A DNA stretch of 64,000 nt. Source: Yamagishiella unicocca (taxonomy: Eukaryota > Chlorophyta > Chlorophyceae > Chlamydomonadales > Volvocaceae). The notes below the pieces were generated by a model. The model was not told where the DNA came from. It made no database searches and saw only the letters and a program-made list of their open reading frames with translations. This document shows positions 10,277 through 19,160 of the stretch, piece by piece (position 1 is the first letter of the stretch; each line of letters starts with the position of its first letter). Both the position numbers and the translations under genes were made by a program. The stretch covers positions 1-64,000 of the forward strand of contig BDSL01000103.1 in NCBI GenBank assembly GCA_003116995.1, in the 5' to 3' direction.

Positions 10277-11255
10277 AGTCGTCGGAGTCGCCGGAGTCGC
10301 TGGAGTGGGGACTCCGGTGGTGCCTAGGAAGCTGGGGGCCTGGGGTGGTCAGGCAAACAGAGATATTATAAAAAAATATTTAATATAATCTTTTTTAATA
10401 TTTTATTAATTATTTATCACGCCGGAGTCGCCGGAGTCGCAGGAGTCGCCGGAGTGGGGACTCCGGGGGGTGCCTAGGAAGCTGGGGGCACGCCGGAGTC
10501 GCCGGAGTCGCCGGAGTCGCAGGAGTGGGGACTCCGGGGGTGCCTTAGAAGCTGGGGGAACGCCGGAGTCGCAGGAGTCGCAGGAGTCGCCGGAGTGGGG
10601 ACTCCGGGGGTGCCTTAGAAGCTGGGGGAACGCCGGAGTCGCCGGAGTCGCAGGAGTCGCCGGAGTCGCCGGAGTGGGGACTCCGGGGATGCCTTAGAAG
10701 CTGGGGGAACGCCGGAGTCGCAGGAGTCGCAGGAGTCGCCGGAGTGGGGACTCCGGGGGTGCCTAGGAAGCTGGGGGAACGTCGGAGTCGCAGGAGTCGC
10801 CGGAGTCGCCGGAGTGGGGACTCCGGGGGTGCCTTAGGAGCGGGGGGAACGTCGGAGTTGCAGGAGTCGCAGGAGTCGCCGGAGTGGGGACTCCGGGGGT
10901 GCCTTAGAAGCTGGGGGCACGCCGGAGTCGCCAGAGTCGCAGGAGTGGGGACTCCGGGGGTGCCTTAGAAGCTGGGGGAACGCCGGAGTCGCAGGAGTCG
11001 CAGGAGTCGCCGGGGTCGCCGGAGTGGGGACTCCGGGGGTGCCTTAGAAGCTGGGGGAACGCCGGAGTCGCAGGAGTCGCAGGAGTCGCCGGAGTGGGGA
11101 CTCCGGGGGTGCCTAGGAAGCTGGGGGAACGTCGGAGTCGCAGGAGTCGCAGGAGTCGCCGGAGTGGGGACTCCGGGGGTGCCTTAGGAAGCAGGGGGAA
11201 CGCCGGAGTCGCAGGAGTCGCAGGAGTCGCCGGAGTGGGGACTCCGGGGGGTGGC
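10277..11255 (+). repeat. Compound minisatellite with GGAGTGGGGACTCC dyads
   Basis: About 13 units of 60-85 bp. Each has two to five copies of a 9-bp submotif (GGAGTCGCC or GGAGTCGCA), then the dyad GGAGTGGGGACTCC, then a spacer of the form TGCCTTAGAAGCTGGGGG. Unit length varies with the number of 9-mers. The first unit is interrupted at about 10348-10417 by an AT-rich insertion. ORFs running through it are Ser/Arg or Gly/Val repeat products with no sign of real coding. It ends 75 bp past the stop of the recombinase gene. Confidence 0.95.
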
Positions 11256-11329
11256 GAGGAAGCACTGGAGCCTCCGCGACACCATCGACACCCGGGGGGG
11301 CCACCCCAAGGTCCAGAGTGAGCAACCAC

Positions 11330-12565
11330 TCATCGAGGCACCTCGTGGCGGCTAGGGTCCAAATAGCGCTTGAGGATCGCGGGGGTCTTGATCTGCCCTT
11401 GCGCGTGCAGCGCCGCCATCTCAGCGCCGGCAGCAGCCGAATGTTGAAGGGAACCGCGCCGGAAGCTGTGGTTGGTCTCACCGTGGTAGGCACCACAGCG
11501 CATCAGATGTAGCCGCATTCGGGAGCCTAGCGCCGAGCTGCTAATGGCCTCGTCCTTAAAGCCCAGGTGGTCCGGACGGAGAGGCCGGAACAAGAAGCTA
11601 GTGACGGCGCTGCCAGTAGGCGCGTCGGGCAGGCTAGCCGTCCACATGTAGAGGGCCAGGGCGCGCGGGAAGCAGAGCCCCGGCTGCGAGGAGTTGGGCC
11701 GCAGGAAGACAGGCGGGGCACGCTCATAGCGGCTAACCTTCGTGCCGTGCATGGATACGCACAACACGGGCCCCGGCTCGTCTGCAGACCAGAGCATCGG
11801 AGGCAGAAGCGGGAAGCCGACGAAGGGTTCGCGGGGGTTCTCCGCATTGACAAAATCGGCGACCGCCAGCTTCCCGGTGTCGTGCCCCCGAGTGCTGGTC
11901 TGCCACATGAACAGCGCGCAGAGGAGATCACGCAGCACCACCAGTCGGTCCAAGCTGGAGAGGGATGAACGGTAGGCCGCCCATAGGTGACCCACCAAGG
12001 CCAGGTAAGCGGCGGTTTCGCTTAGCGGTACAGCGGACAGCTCCACGTACCCGCCCAGCATTGACAGCCGCTGATAAGCCTTGCGGAAGTCCTCAACCCA
12101 TACGGACTCGCAAGGATTCCCCAAGCCGGTAGCCGAGCTGTAGCGACCTTCCCGCCCCAGCCGGGAGAAGAAGCCGCTGAGCAAGGAGAGGTGACTCTTC
12201 ACGGCGCTGGGGCCGACAGTCTTGTCTGGGCCGCCACGCCCGCGATGGTTGGGAAGCCAACCCTCCATCAAGTACACCAGCACGTCCTCGGGCGCACAGT
12301 TGCCCAGGTCACAACCCTGCCCGGCCCCCACCAGCCACGAAGACAACTCATTGGCAGCAGCTCGCTGCTTACGCTGAGTGCTGTCAGCCAGGGCGTGCTG
12401 CATAAGGTCATTCGCCCGAGCCAAGCCCCGGGCACGAACAGCTGAAGCGGCAGCAGGGTCGACGCAGATGGGAGGAGCGGGCCCGGCGGGCAACAACGAC
12501 GCGAGGCGAAGGTCGGCAAAGGTCGGAGAGCGGACAGCCTGCAAGGCAACCACGATTCTGGTCAA
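11330..12565 (-). CDS. Tyrosine recombinase (Crypton/DIRS-like integrase)
   Basis: 411 residues. The N-terminal half (about 45-160) looks like a helical core-binding domain (DSTQRKQRAAANELSSWLVG). The catalytic domain has the first Arg in WQTSTRGHD (about 225), a Lys in HGTKVSRYE, the H-x-x-R box HSFRRGSLQHS (about 362), a later His in ALHAQGQ and the nucleophile Tyr in LKRYLDPS (about 400). So the R-K-HxxR-H-Y set is complete. No reverse transcriptase lies next to it, which fits a Crypton-type DNA element better than DIRS, but a decayed DIRS element cannot be excluded. The gene sits between two arrays built on a GGAGT/ACTCC dyad. It is intronless and intact. Start is the first ATG of the ORF. 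Confidence 0.85.
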   Translation of the reverse strand: MTRIVVALQAVRSPTFADLRLASLLPAGPAPPICVDPAAASAVRARGLARANDLMQHALADSTQRKQRAAANELSSWLVGAGQGCDLGNCAPEDVLVYLMEGWLPNHRGRGGPDKTVGPSAVKSHLSLLSGFFSRLGREGRYSSATGLGNPCESVWVEDFRKAYQRLSMLGGYVELSAVPLSETAAYLALVGHLWAAYRSSLSSLDRLVVLRDLLCALFMWQTSTRGHDTGKLAVADFVNAENPREPFVGFPLLPPMLWSADEPGPVLCVSMHGTKVSRYERAPPVFLRPNSSQPGLCFPRALALYMWTASLPDAPTGSAVTSFLFRPLRPDHLGFKDEAISSSALGSRMRLHLMRCGAYHGETNHSFRRGSLQHSAAAGAEMAALHAQGQIKTPAILKRYLDPSRHEVPR

Positions 12566-13347
12566 CGGTCATGCAAGGCGCACAGCCAGAGGCAGGTAAC
12601 GCACCTCCTCGGGCCCAGGCGGGAAAGGGCCAGCCACAACGGACCCTCTTCCGGCGGAATGACCCAACTGGGGAACAGCGGCCGCGTAGAGGGGAGGCCC
12701 CAGGGGCAGAGAACCAGGGGAGGAAAGCAGCTGAGGGCCCGCGGGGCCAGGGTCCAGACCGCCAAAAGGGAAGGACGGCGGAGGCACCAGCCCAGGTGAT
12801 GGCCCCGCCACGCAGGAAACGGACAACACCTGCGAAAAGCCGGATGTGGGAGAGGGGTATCGAGGTTAAGACACCAGTCAGCATAGCCGTAAGAGGCGGT
12901 CATAGGCGAACCTCGCACCAGATCGACAACCGGCAGGTGGCAGGCGCGAACCCACGAATCCTAGGCCAGGGCAGGGAGCGCCCGACACCGGCCAAACCAG
13001 GCCCCAGACGCGATTCGCACCGAGGGAGCCCCGACGGAAGTGAGGCTAGGACTTAAGTCCAAGACAAAGGGTGCCGAGGGCGAATCGCTGCCAACACGGA
13101 AAGGACCAAGAGTCGCCGTGGTCGGGCGCCAAGTCGGCACGGACAAATCCAATCCAGGAGCACACCCAACCTGCACAGGGCAAATCACTATGAATTTGCA
13201 GGCATCGCGAAGACATAAAGGCGGCCAAAAAAGGCGTTTGGCGGCCGCACCCGAGACGGAAGCGGAGACGCCGCAAGGCCTAGCGCGGGATTATGATTCG
13301 CAAAAAGTGTGAAGCCGTACGAGAGACCTAAATCGCTGTTCATTGCG
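12566..13347. other. GC-rich sequence upstream of the recombinase
   Basis: Open frames on both strands (for example plus 12571-13056) are Arg/Gly/Pro-rich and look like compositional artefacts. It probably holds the recombinase promoter, but no element was identified. Confidence 0.45.
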
Positions 13348-13700
13348 ATGTCACTCCTTGGAGCCACTGACCGGAGCAGGGAGCGGCTCTTCGGAGTCAC
13401 TCCTTGGAGCCACTGACCGGAGCAGGGAGCGGCTCTTCGGAGTCACTCCTTGGAGCCACTGACCGGAGCAGGGAGCGGCTCTTCGGAGTCACTCCTTACT
13501 TGGAGCCACTGACCGGAGCGGGGAGCGGCTCTGCAGCTGTTGGGAGTGGAGACTCCGAGAACGGATTTGGAGTCTCAAGATGCCTGTCTCCGCTCCAAAA
13601 ACTCTATGACTCCGCTCCAACAACCCTGTGTCTCCGGTGGAGTGACTCCAGACCTGCCTCCAGTGTGACTCCAGCGTCCTCCCGGAGACAGACAGACTCC
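13348..13700 (+). repeat. 46-bp tandem array and degenerate GGAGT/ACTCC tract
   Basis: Four units of about 46 bp (13348-13536) begin GGAGTCACTCCTTGGAGCC; the last carries a 4-bp insertion. They are followed to about 13700 by a degenerate stretch dense in GGAGT, ACTCC and CTCCG words, including GGAGTGGAGACTCC near 13549. The dyad GGAGT-N-ACTCC also forms the core of the array at 10277-11255 on the other side of the recombinase. Confidence 0.9.
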
Positions 13701-13954
13701 GGTGTCTATATGTGCAGGCTGCGGGCGCCACGGCAGACAAGGCGCGCGGATGAAGTGGGTGACGAGATGGGAGCCAGCAAGCCGCAATACGCACAGCCAG
13801 CTGTTCAGCCAAGCCTCAAGGTGGGTGTGCAGCCTGCTGCCTGCAGCTTTCTTTCTGTATTGTAATGTGCCGTTTCACCTACCTCTTACCACTGTCTAAA
13901 CATGTTGCCTGAATGGTGGGATGAACAACACCTTGTGTGCGTGTTATATCATGC

Positions 13955-15185
13955 AGGAGGTACCGTCGACCTTCTTCTTGTGCGTGGACCACAAGAAAGC
14001 GCGTGCTGTCCTGGATATTACCGGTGTGGTAACCCTTGTTGACCCCGTCTTGACGGGGCTGGTGACAGATGGGGTAGCTGCTGCAGCGACCAAGTATGGC
14101 AGGAAGAACGGGACTCCAATCTTCTTGGAACCGACAACAGACGCCACCGGAGAGTTCTGCCGTAACCAGGACGATGGGGGGCGTCTGGTCTTCAGCCCTG
14201 GCGAGGGTGGGCAGCGCTGGCAAGCTGCTTTCGAGAAGCCAAGAAAGCCGACCCCACCGCAGTGGCAGGCCGCCGACACCCATATTACAGAAGAGGTGGG
14301 CGGGGGTGACGTGTCAGGGGCAACTGACACGATGACGATGACAATGCAGAAATACCTGCAGAAGCTGCAGCTCTTCAACGAGCTGCAGCCAGTTGTTCAA
14401 TGTGCAAAGAAGCTGGTGGAGGGTGTGGCAGGACCAGGGGATGAGGTTAAGAAAGTGGTGGTGTTGATCAACCGCCCCGGCAAAGTGGGGGACCCACCAG
14501 TGGGGGTGCAGGCCATACACACGGACTTATTGCTCATTACTGCCGTATCGCGTTACAGCAGAAGAAGGGGTCGAATGGCCAGCACTCAGATCCCAGCCAC
14601 CCGGTGTAGAGGCCAGCACTCAGATCCCAGCCACCCCTTCGGAGACACAAAATCCAGAAGATAACAGAAAGACGCACGCCCCCGACACCCACCCATATTG
14701 AGATTGCACTAGTGGCCGACAGTGATGACAGACCAGGACCAGGGGATGAGGTTAAGAAAGTGGTGGTGTTGATCAACCGCCCCGGCAAAGTGGGGGACCC
14801 ACCAGTGGGGGTGCAGGCCATACACACGGACCTACCTGCCATGGCACCCGGCTTTGTCGGGTTTCTGGGCTTGTCCCACTACTCTGTGCTGGTGTCACCG
14901 ATGAGCCACCACACAATCCGCACCTATGAGACGCTTAAGAACATGAACCCCAGGGCCGCGGAATCAGAGATCATGTGCGCCGTGTCCGCCCCTAAGATGG
15001 TACGGGTGATGATCGAGCCCGGGCAGATTGTGCTGGTACACGGCAACACCGTGCACGCCGGGGATGCCGGGTCTCTGGGTGAGTGGGCTCCCCGTTTGCA
15101 TTTCTACGTTATGCGGCGCCGTGTGGTCGATGAGACCCACCCGATTGCACCCATGCAGCCCCTGCTTGCGGGACTATTCCAGTAG
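13955..15185 (+). pseudogene. Disrupted gene with 2-oxoglutarate/Fe(II) oxygenase-like C-terminus
   Basis: An exon-like ORF starts after a TATATCATGCAG acceptor at 13954 (EVPSTFFLCVDHKKARAVLD) and stays open to 14664. A second ORF, 14712-15185 in another frame, ends the protein. The second has IHTD (HxD), GNTVHAG (distal His) and APRLHF (Arg 14 residues later), the HxD...H...R pattern of 2OG/Fe(II) oxygenases. The segment encoding the stretch up to IHTD is present twice (14429-14526 and 14734-14831) around about 207 bp of unrelated sequence, putting the two parts out of frame. Unless splicing removes the insert, no continuous protein results. Substrate cannot be told. The family call rests on the metal-site pattern only. 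Confidence 0.5.
14429..14526 (+). repeat. 98-bp direct repeat, copy 1 (copy 2 at 14734-14831)
   Basis: Exact direct repeat 305 bp apart inside the oxygenase-like gene. The 207-bp intervening sequence holds its own 26-bp duplication (near 14578 and 14611) and resembles neither flank. Confidence 0.95.
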
Positions 15186-16957
15186 TGCGTGTTGGTGGGC
15201 AACACAAGGATGCTGGGAGCTTCGTGGACAATTGGTGTACAGGGGGTAATTGGATCGCATGGTGTACAGGGGACAATTGAATCGCATTGGTGAGGTATGT
15301 CAGACAGGGCGTCTGCATTTTTGCCCCCCTTATTTTACACGAGATCTAATGATAGTTGAGACGGCGGATCTATTAAATATAGCCGAGTAGGCTAGATCCT
15401 GTCCACTTGATACGATGGTATCGACCCGACACTTGATACGACCAGATCTATCCGAACGTGTTGATCCGGGGCTGTGTGGATACAGGCCACATTGACACGA
15501 CCGTATCGACACGTCCCGGTCGTATGGATACGGTGAACATGGCGGTATGAATACAGCTTACTTTACACAGCAGTATATACATGGTGATCTCCGTCCGCCA
15601 AGATTGGCCCTGTGCACATAGTGCATAGTCTATCTAGGTATCTCAAGGTGTCACATAAGCTACCATCACAGCACACAACTCCATGGTAACACTATGAGCA
15701 TACTCTTTTTTTGGCTCATATGACAATCTGGCAGCAGGTACCATCAGTGGCACCCACATACAAGTGGAGGCAAGGATGATATCAGGTTGCCAGTGGCCTC
15801 TGGGGGTCAGGGCTAATGAAAAGGAGGTCCTCCGGCACCACCCCCACCATATCATTAAGGACAAAGAAACCCTTAAGCTGGTCACCGGTTTGTGCCACTG
15901 CAGCCACAGCATCGTCCAGGGCAATCACACCCCGCTGCCGTTTCTTCTGTGTGACATGGGACCCAGCAGCCATCGTGCCCAAGGGCACACGCACAATGCT
16001 ATTTATAAAGCACAATGCTCTGCTGATGCTCACAATCCATCACGCCGCTGCAGCTCCTCAACGACCAAATCCAGCCAGCCGCTGCTCCATGCTCTCTGCT
16101 CCATATCCTGCCAAGTAAGTCCTCTCCCAGCTGTGTGTCCCGCACGTCCTGTAGGTTGGAGAGTAGGTTGGAGAGTAGGTTGGAGAGGAGTTCGTTGCAA
16201 CACTCTCAGGACAGCTCTGGCAACACACGCAGAAAACAAGCGCCACTCCCATGCTTACCATCACAGCGTGATTTTCCAAATGCTTCAACAAAGTTGGCAG
16301 CATACTGCGCAGCCAGGTTCTTAAGAGATGTCACCCAGTCTTGGCAGGATTCGATCGCTTTATCACCTGCACGTATTCCAGGTAAAATAATCATTTCAGA
16401 TAATGTAAAAAAATCCATTAACTAGGGAAATAAAGCCACGCAAGCAGAGCTTCGGGTTTGAGGTCAGCAATGGTCTTCCTGCTCACCGGCAGCTCTCGAG
16501 CTTTGTTATACTGCTGGCAGCACCAAGTCCAGTGGTCCTAACTTACGTCTTACTGCAAGCAGCAAGCAGCTCTGTCACGCAGCTCCTGACGGTCGCCTTC
16601 CTCGGTCGCTGACCATAACTCGCCAGGCAAATACAATGCTGAAGCGCAACGCCCAGAACTGAACAGGCCTGCATAAATTATAATTATAAAGATACATTGC
16701 TCCACTAGAAGCCTGGAAAAGTGGCAGGTTGGATGCGTGGACACCTGGTCAAACATTGGCGAACACTGCTGCTGCATTGCTATTGCCTGGCAATATCGAC
16801 AATGTATATGTATATTGCATACGGATAGTGCTGAAGGCGACAACAGCTTATTATGGAGTTATGGAGTCAGCACAACTGCACCGGAACAGGGTGAAGTATG
16901 AGCAGGAGGGGGGGTGCCGTACCATACCGCGGTATGGTACGGCATCCCATTCAAGTT
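15186..16957. other. Long stretch without a supportable gene
   Basis: Contains GATACG/TATCGA-rich low-complexity DNA (15400-15540), three copies of a GTAGGTTGGAGA word (16153-16190), and scattered short ORFs without recognisable motifs. Confidence 0.4.
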
Positions 16958-16966
16958 CAAGTTTTC
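16958..16966. other. 9-bp target-site duplication, left copy (CAAGTTTTC)
   Basis: CAAGTTTTC directly precedes the left terminal inverted repeat and recurs in the same orientation at 26790-26798 directly after the right one. Neither copy extends to 10 bp. Confidence 0.88.
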
Positions 16967-17545
16967 CCCGCCCGGCCGTATGGGCGATGGATCCGGGGCG
17001 ATGGAGTTGTAGCAATTGTGAGAGCACAGCACGTTGTACAGTTCGGGGGAGTTTGGAAAGGGGGCGATGGAAAATGTACAACAAAGGTCACACCTGGGCG
17101 CTGCTAATAAGCTGCGGGGGTAGTGGAAATAGGAATTAAGTTGAAATAAAATTTGAAAACATTGAGTTGCTCTGCAGAACTTCTTGGCAAAGCAGACGAA
17201 GTTGTCCGACAGAGGGCCCACGGAGCCCCTTATCTTTGGCGTTTGGCGCCCCAAGGTGCCACGGCATAGTGAACGCGCCATTGCAGGCATAGTTAGATAA
17301 TCATACATAGTATCTGGCGAAGACATATAGTCGTTGTTAAGTGATACAAGTCACCGCACTGACCTTGCGCCGTCATTGAACGCCCCCCGAAACGGTGCAG
17401 CCGAGAGACAGTTGTCTATAGCACCTGAACTAGGTGGCAGCAGTAGGGTAGTTGGACAAATCTCTGATAGGATTGTCGCCTCGACGGACATCATAAATCT
17501 AGCAATGGCAGGCCTGACGGCAGCTCGACAACGGCAGCTAAGGAA
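16967..17545 (+). repeat. Left terminal inverted repeat
   Basis: The outer part, 16967-17352, is the reverse complement of 26400-26789 with one mismatch (near 16983). The inner part, 17353-17545, matches 26230-26400 at roughly 80 percent by eye with indels. It includes a counterpart of the first codons of the main gene (LSIAPELGGSSRV), but the start ATG is replaced by TTG and the frame closes at 17549. Confidence 0.88.
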
Positions 17546-17579
17546 ATAAATAGTTATGCCAATAGCCGTATAGCCTTAC

Positions 17580-18037
17580 TGGCAACTGTCAAGATGCTGG
17601 AGAATGGAGTTAAAGGTGGAAGAAGCAGCGGAATGACGGTATTCAAAAGCGTGCCGGTGCATAAGGTCTTAGGGGGGGCCTGGCTTAGGCATCTGATTGT
17701 AGCAAAGCGTAAAGGGCAACCATGGGGATTCACATGTAGTATACTGCGGCGGACCGCTTCATGCTGGACTACATGTTCCAATGCAAGTATACTATGTGCA
17801 AGTACCTGCGTGCGGCGGACTGGGTAAATACCTTTGTATTATCCTTCGACGGGGGAGCTGGATGCTGCTGGTGCAGGCGGCAGTGTTGATGATAGCGACG
17901 ACGGCATCATGGAGGAATTTAGGTTGCGGGTTACAGCCCGGGCCAGTGGTGACAAAAGGGCTAGTGGGCCCGGGATTCTGGGATTGTTGTACCAGGGATC
18001 GATTGTGGTTGGGGAAGTGAGAATGGCTGTCGGGTGA
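17580..18037 (+). CDS. Possible small convergent gene of the TIR element (tentative)
   Basis: Three exon-like pieces on the plus strand. First, 17594 to about 17730 (MLENGVKGGRSSGMTVFKSV). Second, after a CACATGTAG acceptor, about 17739-17822 (YTAADRFMLDYMFQCKYTM), ending at a GTAAAT donor. Third, after a GCTGGTGCAG acceptor, about 17877-18037 (GGSVDDSDDGIMEEFRLRV ... GEVRMAVG, stop). The middle frame is convincing; the junctions are guesses. Position and direction mimic the second gene of MuDR-type elements. No known domain was recognised. Confidence 0.25.
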
Positions 18038-18169
18038 TGAGGGTTTCGCCAACTTGAGTAATGCAGCCTGGCCAAGTCTCAGGGCCGTCTGCTTGGGATG
18101 CCATAAGAGCATAATGTGATATTGAAAGACGCAGGGCCATGCTAGTGGCAGTGGTAGAAGTGTCAAGCC

Positions 18170-18665
18170 TCCCCCTCCCCAGGACCCTCCCAAGGGTGGT
18201 AGCTGGTCCGGCCGACCTTCAGCACTTGTCCTGAAAATCAGTATATGGGACACTGATACGTACAAAATTACAATGTCAAAAGCGTGAAGTGAAACGATGA
18301 CATGCATTTTGGGTGATTAGGTCCAGGCAGTCGCATTGCCCCAGGGACTGCCAAGGGTGGTAGCTGGTCCGGCCGACCTCAGAATTTTTTTCTGAAAATT
18401 GGTACATGGGATATTGTCAGCAATAGAAACACAATGCCAAAAGCGCGAAGCGAAATGATGACATGCATTTTGGACGATTCCGTCCCGGTGGCCCCCATAA
18501 CCCACCCCAGGACCCTCCCAAGGGTGGTACCTGGTCCGGCCGACCTCGGAATTTTGTTCTGAAAATTTGCGTATGGGATATTGACAGCAGTACAATTACA
18601 ATGCCAAAAGCGCGAAGCGAAATGACGAGCTGCATTTTGGATGCTTAGGTCCAGGCAGTCCACCA
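18170..18665. repeat. Three tandem ~165-bp satellite units inside the transposon
   Basis: Each unit carries CCAAGGGTGGTA, CTGGTCCGGCCGACC, a TGAAAAT segment and AAAAGCG(C)GAAGCGAAATGA. Copies begin near 18170, 18335 and 18500 and differ at about 15-25 percent of sites by eye. No coding content. Confidence 0.85.
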
Positions 18666-19160
18666 TGCCCCACTCCAGTCCACACATCCAGACGGTCGGG
18701 GTCCCACCTGGCTGCACCTAACACCGCCAAACACCGCCACTCGCACATAGGTTTCATGTGTCGGTTTCACTATAATTGACACATCCTTTTCGCTGTACAT
18801 TACCCACGGGCCCTTGTGCGTGGTACCTTAACACCACCTGAGGAACATATGCTAGTAACATCCTCCCAGCCTCACACCACATCAGCACTGAGGGTCCCTG
18901 CTTACAGCAGCCGCCTATCCTCACACCGTGCCAATGTCGAGGGTCCAAATGCAATATGTACTTTTGCATGGGAACCATTGCAATGTTGCCCGCTACTGTG
19001 GCCCCTGCTGTTTCCAAGGAGTTTGCAGCCCCAATGATGCAGATGCATGTATGGCTCCAAGTCGACTGCCATTCCCTTCTGGATCTATTCAGGCGTGTAC
19101 TAAATGTGTGCACCACGAATTAATTCTGCGGTGTGCCCTGATGGATACTGGCAAAGCTCA
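18666..19160. other. 3' flank of the main transposon gene
   Basis: No ORF with recognisable content. It probably contains the 3' UTR of the minus-strand gene; a TTACA (TGTAA on the minus strand, the volvocine-type poly(A) word) occurs at about 18902. Assignment is weak. Confidence 0.35.

Noticed and set aside
10277..11255. CRISPR-like array
   Set aside because: Spacers are not unique, unit length varies, and the setting is a eukaryotic genome. It is a minisatellite.
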